The notes under the pieces: model-generated | What the model was told of the DNA's origin: nothing | What the model saw: only the letters and a program-made list of their open reading frames with translations | The model's database searches: none | Translations under genes and position numbers: made by a program | NCBI RefSeq assembly: GCF_041435335.1 | Contig: NZ_CP108430.1 | Coordinates: forward strand, 6,175,001 to 6,239,000 | DNA length: 64,000 nucleotides | Reading direction: 5' to 3' | DNA from: Streptomyces sp. NBC_01283 | Lineage (GTDB): Bacteria > Actinomycetota > Actinomycetes > Streptomycetales > Streptomycetaceae | Part shown: positions 8,348 through 17,519 of the stretch, one piece after another | Layout of the letters: each line of letters starts with the position of its first letter | Position numbering within the stretch: position 1 is the stretch's first letter

Positions 8348-9259
8348 CTATCTGCCAGCAGAGGCCCGTCCGAGCAGGAGGTCGGTGACCAAGGCAAGCG
8401 GCGCCCAGTTCAAGCGCCCATGCCCCGCGACCGCGTACGCGCGCAGCTCGACGTCGGGGCCCGCCAGTGGGAGGAACCGCACAGCCGGGAAAGTCGCCGT
8501 TCCGACAGGTAGGAGGCCTACGCCGAGGTTGGCGGTGATCATGCCCTGCACGAGGTCGAGGCTGTCGGCCTGGTGGGTGATGCGCGGCGTGAAGCCCGCC
8601 ATCGAGGCGAGGGTGCGGATCACGGTCTCGTCCGCCGTATTGCGGGAATTGACGATCCAGTCGTGCTCGGCGAACTGCGCGAAGACCTCCAGAGTGCTCC
8701 CCTCCCGGACGCCCTTCGTGGCCGGGACCCCCAGGCCCCAGCGTGCGGTCCACAGGGCGGTGGTGTGCAGGGCGGGGTCCTCGGCCGCCGGTGCCAGGTT
8801 GTAGTCGTAGGTCAGGGCCAGATCCGTGCCGTCCTCGGTGAGGAGCCGCAGCGCCTCGGCGGGTTCGTGTTCGCGGATCAGGACGCGGAGGCGCGGATGG
8901 CTCTCGGCGAGGCCGGTGATGACGGGCAGCAGCTGCTCGCGGATGGCGGTGGCGAATCCGGCGACGCGCAAGGTGCCGTTGGGTTCGGCCTCCGGGGCGA
9001 GGTCGTGGCGCGCGGCCTCGACGGCGGCGAGGATCGTTCCCGCGTGCTCGGCGAGACGGCGGCCCTGGGGCGTCAGCCGTACGCGGCGTCCGCTCGGCTC
9101 GATCAGCGCGGTGCCCATCTCCTGGGCCAGGGCGGCGACCTGCTGCGAAACCGTCGAGGTGGTCGTGCCCAGCGTGTCGGCCACCGCTCGCATGGAACCG
9201 AGCCGGGACAGTTCCACCAGCATCCGCAGACGTCGTGTCTCCATCACCGTATTGTCCAT
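8348..9259 (-). CDS. LysR family transcriptional regulator
   Basis: A 303-residue LysR regulator. The N-terminal winged helix-turn-helix is METRRLRMLVELSRLGSMRA followed by VADTLGTTTSTVSQQVAAL, and the effector domain runs from GTLRVAGFATAI through the type-2 periplasmic-binding fold to GVGLLPVGTA. An internal ATG at 9244 is an alternative start and would leave a more normal leader. It is divergent from an EamA exporter, the usual arrangement for LysR control of an efflux gene, and a 15-bp palindrome sits between them. Confidence 0.9.
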   Translation of the reverse strand: MDNTVMETRRLRMLVELSRLGSMRAVADTLGTTTSTVSQQVAALAQEMGTALIEPSGRRVRLTPQGRRLAEHAGTILAAVEAARHDLAPEAEPNGTLRVAGFATAIREQLLPVITGLAESHPRLRVLIREHEPAEALRLLTEDGTDLALTYDYNLAPAAEDPALHTTALWTARWGLGVPATKGVREGSTLEVFAQFAEHDWIVNSRNTADETVIRTLASMAGFTPRITHQADSLDLVQGMITANLGVGLLPVGTATFPAVRFLPLAGPDVELRAYAVAGHGRLNWAPLALVTDLLLGRASAGR

Positions 9260-9265
9260 GATTCA

Positions 9266-9280
9266 CGAACGGATCGTTCG
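9266..9280. promoter_or_regulatory. Palindrome CGAACG-GAT-CGTTCG in the LysR/EamA divergent promoter
   Basis: A perfect 6-bp inverted repeat with a 3-bp centre, extended by ATTC and GAAT on its outer sides, lies 7 bp upstream of the LysR ATG at 9259 and 21 bp upstream of the exporter start. The position and size suit a LysR-type binding site for autoregulation and activation of the exporter. Confidence 0.55.
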
Positions 9281-9300
9281 GAATCGGCACGTGGACGCGA

Positions 9301-10293
9301 ATGGTTCGACTCACGTCTACTGCGACCATGAACCTGCCGGGACCTCGCATACCTGTACGCCTGCCCGTACGCCTGCCCACCTCCGCGACCGGAGGGCTGA
9401 TGGCCGTGACGTCCATGTCCGCCATCCAGCTCGGTCTGGCCCTGTCGATCCCGCTGACGGAACAGCTCGGCGCCCTGGGCGCGACGGGGCTGCGCCTGGG
9501 GTGGGCGGGCCTTCTCCTCCTGATCCTGGTCCGTCCCCGGCTGCGGGACTTCGCCGCCCGCAATCTGGGGGCGTGCGCCCTGCTGGGCGCGGTGAGCGCG
9601 GGCATGATGCTGTTCTTCATGCTGGCCGTGACGCGCCTGCCGCTCGGCACCGCAAGCGCCCTGGAGTTCCTCGGTCCGCTCGCGGTGTCCTTGTACGGCC
9701 CGGGCAGGGGGCGCAAGTACTGGACCGTCCTCGCCGCCCTCGGGGTCCTGGCGCTGACCGAACCCTGGCACGGCGGCATCGACCCCGTCGGCGCGGGCTT
9801 CGCCCTGGCCGCCGCGGGGTGCTGGGCGGCCTACATCCTGCTGACCCAGCACGTGGGAGACACGGTCACCGGCCTGAACGGTCTTGCGATCTCGATGCCC
9901 GTCGCGGGCATCATCGGTCTGCTCGTCGCGGCCCCCTCCGAGCTGGCCCGCGTCACCTGGCCGCTGCTGGCCGCCATGCTGGGCCTGGCTCTCCTGGGCG
10001 CCGTCCTGCCCTTCGTCCTCGAATTCCTCGCCCTGCGCCGGCTGACCACTTCGGCGTTCGGCACTTTGATGAGCGTGGAGCCCGCCATCGCGCTCCTCGC
10101 CGGCCTGTTCGTGCTCGGCCAGATGCCCGGGCTCGCGCCCGCGGTCGGCGTGCTGCTCGTGGTGAGCGCGGGCGTCGGCGCCGTGCGGAGCGGGGTCCGC
10201 CCCGCTGCTGACCCCGCTGACCCCGCCGACCCCGCCGAGTCCGACGGCCCCGCTGCCGTCCCGCGGGAGCCCTCTGCCGGGCAATTCGTGTAG
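9301..10293 (+). CDS. EamA/RhtA-type DMT family exporter
   Basis: A 330-residue inner-membrane transporter of the drug/metabolite superfamily, with about ten hydrophobic helices arranged as two EamA halves. Features include SIPLTEQLGALGATGLRLGW, the internal LGTASALEFLGPLAV motif and the second-half LRRLTTSAFGTLMSVEPAIA, which resembles the threonine/homoserine exporter RhtA group. The C-terminal tail has an ADP-rich repeat (PAADPADPADPAES). The start is uncertain: ATG 9301 or ATG 9328, neither with a strong SD, so leaderless translation is possible. It is divergent from a LysR gene that probably controls it. Confidence 0.85.
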   Translation: MVRLTSTATMNLPGPRIPVRLPVRLPTSATGGLMAVTSMSAIQLGLALSIPLTEQLGALGATGLRLGWAGLLLLILVRPRLRDFAARNLGACALLGAVSAGMMLFFMLAVTRLPLGTASALEFLGPLAVSLYGPGRGRKYWTVLAALGVLALTEPWHGGIDPVGAGFALAAAGCWAAYILLTQHVGDTVTGLNGLAISMPVAGIIGLLVAAPSELARVTWPLLAAMLGLALLGAVLPFVLEFLALRRLTTSAFGTLMSVEPAIALLAGLFVLGQMPGLAPAVGVLLVVSAGVGAVRSGVRPAADPADPADPAESDGPAAVPREPSAGQFV

Positions 10294-10347
10294 CGGACTC
10301 GTGTAGTGAACTCGTGCAGCGGAGCCGCCGGGAGGGCGCGGAACGCG

Positions 10348-10776
10348 TCAGCCGAAGCGCTTCACGAATCTCCGCTGCCACGGCGTCTCCACCGCCCGTG
10401 GCGCGTAGTGCTCACGCACGTATGCCACCGCCTCGCCGCTCGGTACGCCGTCCAGGACCGCCATGCATGCCAGCGCCGTGCCCGTACGGCCCTGGCCGCC
10501 ACCGCACGCGACCTCGACCCGTTCGGTCCCCGCTCGCTCCAGTGCCTCGCGCAGGGCGGTGGCCGTCGCCGTGCGGTCGGTGGGGAGGCGGAAGTCGGGC
10601 CAGCGCAGCCAGCGGAACTCCCAGGCCACGGCGGGCGGTTCCTTGCCCAGGAGGTACAGCGCGAAGTCGGGCGTCGGCCCGTCCGGGAGGGGGTGCCGCA
10701 GGCCTCGGCCGCGGACGAGGCGGCCCGAAGGGAGTCGAAGTACGCCTGATGCAGAGGATTCCCACGTCGCAGTCAC
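10348..10776 (-). CDS. Small protein-tyrosine/dual-specificity phosphatase-like protein
   Basis: A 142-residue protein with the phosphatase loop CGGGQGRTGTALACMAVLDG, matching the C(x)5R(S/T) signature of cysteine-based phosphatases, with Cys as nucleophile and Arg binding phosphate. It lacks the usual His before the Cys (reads EVACGGG). WPDFRLP before the loop may supply the general-acid Asp. The GTG at 10776 is the chosen start because the longer frame extends into an unrelated low-complexity region. Substrate unknown. Confidence 0.75.
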   Translation of the reverse strand: MTATWESSASGVLRLPSGRLVRGRGLRHPLPDGPTPDFALYLLGKEPPAVAWEFRWLRWPDFRLPTDRTATATALREALERAGTERVEVACGGGQGRTGTALACMAVLDGVPSGEAVAYVREHYAPRAVETPWQRRFVKRFG

Positions 10777-10825
10777 GGCGCGAGCGTAGTGCTGGGGTGG
10801 AATCGACGTGCTGCCGGCGTTCAGC

Positions 10826-12307
10826 TCACGGCCTGGCCGACTGCTGATCGGGGTGTGCTGTGCCCGCACGTCGTCCCTGGGGCATGGCCTCCAGGCGTTC
10901 CGCCGTGCGGCGTGCTGTTTCCCTCGCCCAGTGGCCGCTGGTCAGCGCGCCGAGGAGCAGGACCGCGAGGCCGCAGCCCGCGATGATCCACCAGGCGGGG
11001 CGGCTCGCTTCCGTGAAGGCGGCCGCGTACGACGAGGATTCCACCCCGGAGGCAAGCACCGCGCCGATGACCGCGACGCCCAGGGTCTGGCCGATCTGGC
11101 GGCTCGTGGAGGCGACGGCGGCGGCGACGCCCGCCTGGGAGCGGGGCATTCCGGAGACGGCGGTATTGGTGATGGGTGCGTTCACGAAGCCGAAGCCGAG
11201 GCCGAAGAGGACGTATCCGAGGAAGAGTGTCGCGTTCGTGGTCTCCGCGTCGAAGGCGGCGAACAGGACCCCCGAAGCCGTCATCGTGACCCCCGCGATC
11301 AGGAGCGGCAGGCGCGGGCCCCGGCTGCCGACGAGTCGGCCGGACAGCGGGGCGCAGATCAGTGTCATGGCGGCCATCGGCAGCATCCATACGCCCGCGT
11401 GCAGGGCATTGAGTCCGCGGACGTTCTGGAGGTAGAGCGTGGAGAGGAAGAGGAATCCGCCCAGTGCCGCGAAGGCGCAGACCGCGATCACGGTGGCCCC
11501 GCTGAACGGCGCGGAGCCGAAGAAGCGCAGGTCGATGAGGGGGTCGGCGCGGCGCGGCTCGTAGGCGACGAGGCCGAGGAGGGCCAAGAGTGACGCGGCT
11601 GCGAACGCGATGATCAGTGGTGATGTCCAGCCCGCCGTGGGCGCCTCGATGATCGCGTACGTCAGGGCGCCGAGCAGCACGATGACCAGGAGCTGGCCGA
11701 TGGGGTCGGGGCGGCGGGCCTTGGGGGCGCGGGACTCGGGGACGTAGCGGATGGTGAGGAGCAGCGCCGCGAGGCCTACCGGCAGGTTGATCCAGAAGAT
11801 GGAGCGCCAGCCGACGGAGTCCACCAGGAGGCCGCCGATGATCGGGCCCGCGGCCATGGAGATGCCGACGACGCCGCCCCAGACACCGATGGCGCGGGCC
11901 CGTTCGCGCGGCTCGGTGAAGGTGTTGGTGATGATCGACATCGCGACCGGGTTGAGCATGGAGCCGCCGACCGCCTGGAGCATGCGGAATGCCACGAGGG
12001 ACGGGAGGTTGGGGGCGAGGGAGCAGGCGACGGAGGCGGCCGTGAAGATCACGAGCCCCACCTTGAAGATCTTCTGGCGGCCCACGCGGTCAGCCGTCGA
12101 CCCCGCCAGCATGAGGAGTGCGGCGAGTACGAGGGTGTAGGCGTCGATCGTCCACTGCATGCCCGAGATGCTGGTGTCGAACTCCCGCGCCATGGTGGGC
12201 AGGGCGACGTTCAGGACGGTGTTGTCGAGGCTGACGATGAGCAGGCTCATGCAGCAGATCGCGAGGACGAGCATGCGTCGGCGGTGCGTGAGCTCTGGCG
12301 CTGGCAT
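10826..12307 (-). CDS. MFS multidrug exporter, DHA2 (EmrB/QacA) family
   Basis: A 493-residue integral membrane proton antiporter with 14 predicted helices. Motif A-like GSTADRVGRQKIFKVGLVIF, the motif C region GVVGISMAAGPIIGGLLVDS, and the first-helix signature VSLDNTVLNVALPTMAREF identify the 14-TM drug:H+ antiporter-2 family. The true start is the ATG at 12307 (MPAPELTHRRRM); an open frame continues upstream through the neighbouring gene but is spurious. It lies about 100 bp downstream of a second, distinct MFS gene on the same strand and may be co-transcribed with it. Confidence 0.92.
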   Translation of the reverse strand: MPAPELTHRRRMLVLAICCMSLLIVSLDNTVLNVALPTMAREFDTSISGMQWTIDAYTLVLAALLMLAGSTADRVGRQKIFKVGLVIFTAASVACSLAPNLPSLVAFRMLQAVGGSMLNPVAMSIITNTFTEPRERARAIGVWGGVVGISMAAGPIIGGLLVDSVGWRSIFWINLPVGLAALLLTIRYVPESRAPKARRPDPIGQLLVIVLLGALTYAIIEAPTAGWTSPLIIAFAAASLLALLGLVAYEPRRADPLIDLRFFGSAPFSGATVIAVCAFAALGGFLFLSTLYLQNVRGLNALHAGVWMLPMAAMTLICAPLSGRLVGSRGPRLPLLIAGVTMTASGVLFAAFDAETTNATLFLGYVLFGLGFGFVNAPITNTAVSGMPRSQAGVAAAVASTSRQIGQTLGVAVIGAVLASGVESSSYAAAFTEASRPAWWIIAGCGLAVLLLGALTSGHWARETARRTAERLEAMPQGRRAGTAHPDQQSARP

Positions 12308-12408
12308 GCACCCGACGGTATCCCGGCGAACTGTGGGCCGCGTCTGCGGGCGGCGCCCTACTGCTTGGGCCTCTGCACCACCCCCGAGCCCCCGCCGCGA
12401 CCGCCCCC

Positions 12409-13875
12409 TCAACCAAGCCTCCGCGGCAGTCGCAAGCTCAGCAGGGCGAGGCCCGCGAGGCCTGCCAGTTGGGTGCCGAGGATGATCGCGAACGCGTGCC
12501 GCATTCCCAGGGCCGGTATCAGGGCGAGGAACAGTGAGCCGAGGGTGGCGACGCCGAGGGCCAGGCAGGACTGCTGGACCGTTGCTGCGAGGCCGCTGCC
12601 CGCGCCCGCGCGTTCGGCCGGTACGGCGGCGAGCACGATGCGGTAGTAGAGGGCGAGCTGTACGCCCTGGCCGACGCCGCACAGCGCGAGGCCGGGGGCG
12701 AGGACGAGCGGGGTCAGTGACGCCCACGGAGTCCACAGCACCGTGAGCGCGAGGATGGCGAGGCCGGTGCCGTGCACCAGCGCGCACACCGTAAGGGCCC
12801 GGCTGCCGAGCCGTGTCACCAGCCGCGGGGCGAGCATCGACGCCGCGAACTGCGCGACGCCCATGGGGATCAGGGTCAGTCCGGCCTTCAGGGGGCTGAA
12901 GCCCAGCCACTGCTGGAGCGTCACCGCGCTGACGAACATCCAGCCCGCGAAGCCGGTGAAGATGGGCAGGCCGATGGCCAGTCCCTTCCGTACTCCCGGC
13001 TCGCGCAGCAGGGACGGGGGCAGCAGTGGACTGCCGCCGGTGCGTTCGGCGCGCAGCTCGACGCGGGCGAACGCCCAGGCGAGGAACGGCGCGGCGATCA
13101 GCGAGAGCAGCGACCACAGGGGCCAGCCCGCGGCCCGTCTCTCGGTCAGGGGCAGCAGCAGCGCGATCAGGGAGGCGGCGAGCAGGAGCGTGCCGGCGAT
13201 GTCGCCGCGGGCGGGCCGCTCGGCGCGGCTGTCCGGCACCGAGCGCACCGCGCACAGCAGGGCGCCGACCGCGACGGGTGCGTTCACCAGGAACACCGCG
13301 CGCCAGCCGGTGCCGGCCAGGTCGGCGGAGACCAGGACCCCGCCGAGCACCTGGCCGAGGATGATGGAGATGCCGCCCACCGAGCCGTAGAGGGCGACCG
13401 ACTTCGACCGCTGCTCGCCCCGCGTCGTCGCGTGGATGGTGGCGAGGACCTGCGGCAGCATCAGCGCGGAGGCGGCGCCCTGGGCGACACGCGCCCCGAC
13501 CAGCCACCAGGCGCCGGGTGCGAGCCCGCAGGCCAGCGAGGTCACGCCGAAGGCGGCGACGCCCCAGAGGAACAGCCTGCGGCGCCCGTACGTGTCGCCG
13601 AGTCGCCCGCCGAGGACGAGCAGCACGGCGTACGCGACGGCGTAGCCCGCGACGACCATCTCCAGGGTGGCGGGGGACGCGCGCAGGTCGTGTTCGATGC
13701 TGGGCAGGGCGACGTTGACGATGAAGAAGTCGATCATCGGGAGCGCGGCGCCGAGCAGGATGGTGACCAGGCCGAGCGGGGTCAGGGCGCCCGGGGGAGT
13801 CTGAGGGCGGCCAGGGGAGGCCGGGGCTGCCGGGGTGGGCTTCAGGACGTGGGCCGTGGAGTTCGTGAGGTTCAC
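12409..13875 (-). CDS. MFS transporter, DHA2-like
   Basis: A roughly 488-residue MFS transporter with about 14 membrane helices. LPMIDFFIVNVALPSIEHDL, LGGRLGDTYGRRRLFLWGV (motif A) and GSVGGISIILGQVLGGVLVS (motif C) place it with drug exporters. The proposed GTG at 13875 (VNLTNSTAHVLKP) has no clear SD, and the region just upstream carries the operator pair shared with the divergent XRE regulator, so a short or leaderless transcript is likely. Export of a compound sensed by the XRE protein is a reasonable inference. Confidence 0.88.
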   Translation of the reverse strand: MNLTNSTAHVLKPTPAAPASPGRPQTPPGALTPLGLVTILLGAALPMIDFFIVNVALPSIEHDLRASPATLEMVVAGYAVAYAVLLVLGGRLGDTYGRRRLFLWGVAAFGVTSLACGLAPGAWWLVGARVAQGAASALMLPQVLATIHATTRGEQRSKSVALYGSVGGISIILGQVLGGVLVSADLAGTGWRAVFLVNAPVAVGALLCAVRSVPDSRAERPARGDIAGTLLLAASLIALLLPLTERRAAGWPLWSLLSLIAAPFLAWAFARVELRAERTGGSPLLPPSLLREPGVRKGLAIGLPIFTGFAGWMFVSAVTLQQWLGFSPLKAGLTLIPMGVAQFAASMLAPRLVTRLGSRALTVCALVHGTGLAILALTVLWTPWASLTPLVLAPGLALCGVGQGVQLALYYRIVLAAVPAERAGAGSGLAATVQQSCLALGVATLGSLFLALIPALGMRHAFAIILGTQLAGLAGLALLSLRLPRRLG

Positions 13876-13901
13876 GAGTACGACGGTCGTCGCATCGTCA
13901 G

Positions 13902-13933
13902 CCTGGTACCAGAGTCTCTTTATCCTGGTACCT
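13902..13933. promoter_or_regulatory. Direct repeats CCTGGTACC, 22 bp apart, in the MFS/XRE divergent promoter
   Basis: CCTGGTACC occurs at 13902-13910 and again at 13924-13932, exactly 22 bp apart, so both lie on the same face of the helix. Each copy contains the near-palindrome TGGTACC(A/T). They lie between the divergent MFS start at 13875 and the XRE ATG at 13977, with a possible minus-strand -10 (GATAAA) between them. They probably bind the XRE protein. Confidence 0.6.
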
Positions 13934-13976
13934 GTACTACCTGGAAACAGGGTCGCCGGGCAGGCAAGCTGTTCCC

Positions 13977-14912
13977 ATGGACACCGCACAAGCCGGCACC
14001 GCGGACACCGGGGCGCCGGCGCAGCCCGACCGCATCCGCCGCAGCGAGCTCGCCGACTTCCTGCGCAGCCGCCGCGAGCGCATCACGCCCGAGCAGGCGG
14101 GCCTGCCCCGCGGCCCGCGCCGCCGTACGCCGGGCCTGCGCCGCGAGGAGGTCGCGCACCTCTCCACGGTGGGCGTCACCTGGTACACGTGGCTGGAGCA
14201 GGGCCGCGCCATCCACGTCTCGGCGCAGGTGCTCGACGCGCTGTCCCGCGCCCTGATGCTGGACGCCGGTGAGCGCGCCCACCTCTTCCAGCTCGCGGGC
14301 ACCGCGGACCCTTCCCCGGCCGCCGAGACCGCGTCGGTCCCACCGGGCCTCCTGCGGATCGTCACCCAGCTGGAGCCGTATCCGGCCTGCGTGCAGAACT
14401 CCCGCTACGACGTCCTCGCCTACAACGCCACGTACGGGCATCTCCTCACCGACCTCGACGTGCTGCCGCCCGAGGACCGCAACTGCATGTGGCTGACCTT
14501 CACGCACCCCGCCTGGCAGGCCGCCATGGAGGACCGGGACGAGACGATGCGCCGGATGGTCGCGAGGTTCCGGGCGCGGATGGCCGGGCATCTCGCGGAC
14601 CCGGCGTGGAAGACGCTGCTCAGGAGGCTGAGCAAGGCCTCGCCGGAGTTCTGCGAGCTGTGGGAGCGGCATGAGGTGATGCAGGCCGTGGACAAGTCCA
14701 AGCGGTTCAACAACCCGCTCGTGGGGCCGCTGCATTTCACGTACCACGGGCTGTGGCTCGGCCCGGCCGAGGGCCCGCGCCTGGGGACGTACGTCCCGGC
14801 GGACGCGCGCTCGCAGGCGGCCACGGAGGAGCTGCTCCGGTTGGTGAAGGCGGGCCGTACGGGCACTCCTATGGCCGGTCGCAGGGGCACTCCCGCGGAT
14901 GAGGGACAATAA
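13977..14912 (+). CDS. XRE family regulator with MmyB-like ligand-binding domain
   Basis: A 311-residue regulator. Residues about 20-95 form the XRE helix-turn-helix (ELADFLRSRRERITPEQAGL, then GLRREEVAHLSTVGVTWYTW), and the rest is the MmyB-like PAS-type domain with VQNSRYDVLAYNATYGHLLT and MWLTFTHPAW landmarks. This fold, very common in Streptomyces, often binds fatty acids or controls efflux and oxidoreductase genes transcribed divergently. Here the divergent partner is an MFS exporter, and two spaced CCTGGTACC repeats lie in the shared promoter. Confidence 0.92.
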   Translation: MDTAQAGTADTGAPAQPDRIRRSELADFLRSRRERITPEQAGLPRGPRRRTPGLRREEVAHLSTVGVTWYTWLEQGRAIHVSAQVLDALSRALMLDAGERAHLFQLAGTADPSPAAETASVPPGLLRIVTQLEPYPACVQNSRYDVLAYNATYGHLLTDLDVLPPEDRNCMWLTFTHPAWQAAMEDRDETMRRMVARFRARMAGHLADPAWKTLLRRLSKASPEFCELWERHEVMQAVDKSKRFNNPLVGPLHFTYHGLWLGPAEGPRLGTYVPADARSQAATEELLRLVKAGRTGTPMAGRRGTPADEGQ

Positions 14913-14973
14913 GAGGTCTGCCCCGGCTTTCCCGCATCGCACCGACACAGCTCGCCCCGGAGGATCCCGCGCC

Positions 14974-16104
14974 ATGGAGCCCCAGCTTCAGATCGGCCCG
15001 CACGCCGTGCGGCCGCCCGTCGTGCTCGCCCCCATGGCGGGCATCACGAACGCGCCGTTCCGGACGCTGTGCCGGGAGTTCAGCGGGGGCAAGGGCCTCT
15101 TCGTCAGCGAGATGATCACGACGCGCGCCCTGGTCGAGCGCAACGAGAAGACCATGCAGCTGATCCACTTCGACGAGACCGAGAAGCCCCGGTCCATCCA
15201 GCTGTACGGCGTCGACCCCGCGACGGTCGGCAAGGCGGTCCGCATGATCGCCGAGGAGAACCTCGCCGACCACATCGACCTGAACTTCGGCTGTCCCGTC
15301 CCCAAGGTCACCCGCAAGGGCGGTGGCTCCGCGCTCCCGTACAAGAGGCCCTTGCTGCGGGCGATCCTGCGGGAGGCCGTCAGCGGTGCCGGGGACCTGC
15401 CCGTCACCATGAAGATGCGCAAGGGCATCAACGACGAGCACATCACCTTCCTCGACGCGGGCCGCATCGCCGTCGAGGAGGGCGTCACGGCGATCGCCCT
15501 GCACGGCCGCACGGCCGCCCAGCACTACGGCGGCACCGCCGACTGGGACGCCATCGCCCGCCTCAAGGAGCACGTCCCCGAGATCCCCGTCCTCGGCAAC
15601 GGCGACATCTGGTCGGCGGCCGACGCGGTGCGGATGATGGCCGAGACCGGCTGCGACGGAGTCGTCGTGGGCCGCGGTTGCCTCGGCCGCCCCTGGCTCT
15701 TCGCGGACCTGGTGGCCGCCTTCGAGGGCACGGGCGCGCCCAAGGCCCCGGACCTGCGCGAGGTCTCGAAGGTCATGCTCCGCCACGCGACCCTGCTCGG
15801 CGAGTGGATCGGCGACGAGGCGCGCGGCGTCATCGACTTCCGCAAGCACGTGGCCTGGTACCTGAAGGGTTTCGCGGTCGGCTCGGAGATGCGCAAGCGC
15901 CTCGCGATCACCTCGTCCCTCGCCGAACTGGAGGACGGGCTCGGCGAGTTGGACCTCGACCAGGGGTGGCCGACGGGCGCGGACGGTCCGCGCGGCCGTA
16001 CGTCGGGCAACAACCGCGTCGTCCTGCCGGACGGCTGGCTGAAGGACCCCTACGACTGTGCGGGCATCAGCGAGGACGCGGAGCTGGACACGTCCGGCGG
16101 CTGA
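14974..16104 (+). CDS. dusB: tRNA-dihydrouridine synthase, DusB-like
   Basis: FMN-dependent enzyme reducing uridines in the D-loop of tRNA with NADPH. The 376-residue protein shows VLAPMAGITNAPFRTLCREF, the catalytic cysteine in LNFGCPVPKVTRKGGGSAL, the FMN/phosphate-binding IALHGRTAAQHYGG and VLGNGDIWSAADAVRMM, and GVVVGRGCLGRPWLF. The C-terminal helical tRNA-binding domain contains FRKHVAWYLKGF. The ATG at 14974 follows CCGGAGG at optimal distance; the longer frame from 14899 is not used. Confidence 0.95.
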   Translation: MEPQLQIGPHAVRPPVVLAPMAGITNAPFRTLCREFSGGKGLFVSEMITTRALVERNEKTMQLIHFDETEKPRSIQLYGVDPATVGKAVRMIAEENLADHIDLNFGCPVPKVTRKGGGSALPYKRPLLRAILREAVSGAGDLPVTMKMRKGINDEHITFLDAGRIAVEEGVTAIALHGRTAAQHYGGTADWDAIARLKEHVPEIPVLGNGDIWSAADAVRMMAETGCDGVVVGRGCLGRPWLFADLVAAFEGTGAPKAPDLREVSKVMLRHATLLGEWIGDEARGVIDFRKHVAWYLKGFAVGSEMRKRLAITSSLAELEDGLGELDLDQGWPTGADGPRGRTSGNNRVVLPDGWLKDPYDCAGISEDAELDTSGG

Positions 16105-16143
16105 TTCTCACCCGAGAGCTCGCCTCAGCTTTTACCTCGGAGC

Positions 16144-17418
16144 TCACCTGAGAGTCACCGTGACCGGCAGCTCCTTGATGCCGTTCACGAAGTTCGACCG
16201 GACCCGCCGCACCTCGCCGGTCACCCTGACATCGGCGAGCCGCGGCAGCAGCTCCTCGAACATGATCCGCATCTCCAGGCGGGCCAGGGAGTTGCCCAGG
16301 CAGAAGTGCGGGCTGCCCTTGCCGAAGGTGACGTGGTCGATGTTCTCGCGCGTCACGTCGAAGCGGTACGGGTCCGGGAAGACGTCGGCGTCACGGTTGC
16401 CCGAGGCGAACCACAGCACCACCTTGTCGCCCTCCCTGATCAGTTTGCCGCCCAGCTCGACGTCACGGGTCGCCGTCCGCCGGAAGTGGTAGACGGGCGA
16501 GGCCCAGCGCAGGCACTCCTCGACGCCGCCCGGGATGAGCGAGGGGTCGGCGGTGAGCTTGGCGTGCTCCGCCGGGTGGTCGATCAGCGCGAGCATGGAG
16601 TGCGAGATGGCGTGCCGCGTCGTCTCGTTGCCCGCGACGACGAGCAGCAGGAAGTAGTTGTCGAAGTCGGTGGGGGAGAGCGGGACACCGTCCTTGGGTG
16701 AGTTGTTCACCAGCGTGCTCACCAGATCCGTGCCGTCGCCGCCCCGCCGTTTCGCCGCCAGCTTCCGCCCGTACTCGAAGACTTCGAGTGCGGCGGGGGA
16801 GCGGAAGGGCAGATTGCGGTACTGCTCGCTCTCCGCGCTCCCCAGAAGCACGTCGGCGTAATCAGGATCCGTGTTGCCGATGATGCGGTTGCCCCAGTCG
16901 ATGAGCTGCTGGGTGTCCTCCTCCGGCACGTCGAGCATCCGCGCGAGGACATTGATCGGGAAGTCGGCGGAGACCTCCTTCACGAAGTCGAACGAGCCCT
17001 TGGGGAGCGCCGCGTCGAGGGTGCGGGCCGTCAGGCCGCGCAGGAACGTCTCGTACGTGGCGACCGCGCGCGGCGTGAACTGCTTCTGCAGGATCAGCCG
17101 CATCGCGCGGTGCCGCATGCCGTCGGTCTCCAGAAGGGAACGACGCAACGCGATGTAGTCCTCCTCGACCTCTTCGAGGTTGGTGAACCGCATCGAGGTG
17201 AAGGTGTCCGGGTCGCGGTCCACGCGCACGATGTCCTCGTGCCGGGTGACCGCCCAGAAGCCGGAGTTGGGCGCGGGTTCGGGCTGCCAGTGGACGGGGT
17301 CCTCCCGGCGCAGCACGTCGAACATCCGCCAGGGCAGGGCGCCGTCGGTGAACTTGTCGTTGTCGGCGAGGTCGACGTCGGACAGGGCCAGGGGTGGCGG
17401 CTCCGTGACCGTACTCAT
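16144..17418 (-). CDS. Cytochrome P450 (CYP124/125-like bacterial class)
   Basis: A 424-residue soluble heme monooxygenase. It has the I-helix oxygen-activation motif VVAGNETTRHAISH, the K-helix ExxR in EECLRW, and the heme-cysteine loop FGKGSPHFCLGNSLARLE. The overall style (METD GMRHRAMRLILQKQFTPRA and ASPVYHFRRTATRDVELGG) resembles CYP124/125/142-like enzymes that hydroxylate terminal carbons of lipids, terpenes or steroids, but the substrate cannot be read from sequence. The ATG at 17418 follows GGAGT. It lies 101 bp downstream of the glutamine-synthetase-like gene on the same strand and probably shares its operator. A ferredoxin and reductase at 26950-28380 are its likely electron donors. 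Confidence 0.9.
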   Translation of the reverse strand: MSTVTEPPPLALSDVDLADNDKFTDGALPWRMFDVLRREDPVHWQPEPAPNSGFWAVTRHEDIVRVDRDPDTFTSMRFTNLEEVEEDYIALRRSLLETDGMRHRAMRLILQKQFTPRAVATYETFLRGLTARTLDAALPKGSFDFVKEVSADFPINVLARMLDVPEEDTQQLIDWGNRIIGNTDPDYADVLLGSAESEQYRNLPFRSPAALEVFEYGRKLAAKRRGGDGTDLVSTLVNNSPKDGVPLSPTDFDNYFLLLVVAGNETTRHAISHSMLALIDHPAEHAKLTADPSLIPGGVEECLRWASPVYHFRRTATRDVELGGKLIREGDKVVLWFASGNRDADVFPDPYRFDVTRENIDHVTFGKGSPHFCLGNSLARLEMRIMFEELLPRLADVRVTGEVRRVRSNFVNGIKELPVTVTLR

Positions 17419-17519
17419 GGACGTACTCCTTCGGATCTCGGTTCGGGTGTCGCGGTCGGACGATGTCGGCTGAGGCCATCCGCGGCCATCCGAGGTCGTC
17501 CAGAACCTTCCCTCCGGGA

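Noticed and set aside
10826..13507. 893-codon minus-strand frame joining both MFS genes
   Set aside because: Only the part from 12307 downstream is a transporter; the upstream part is an out-of-frame shadow of the second MFS gene.
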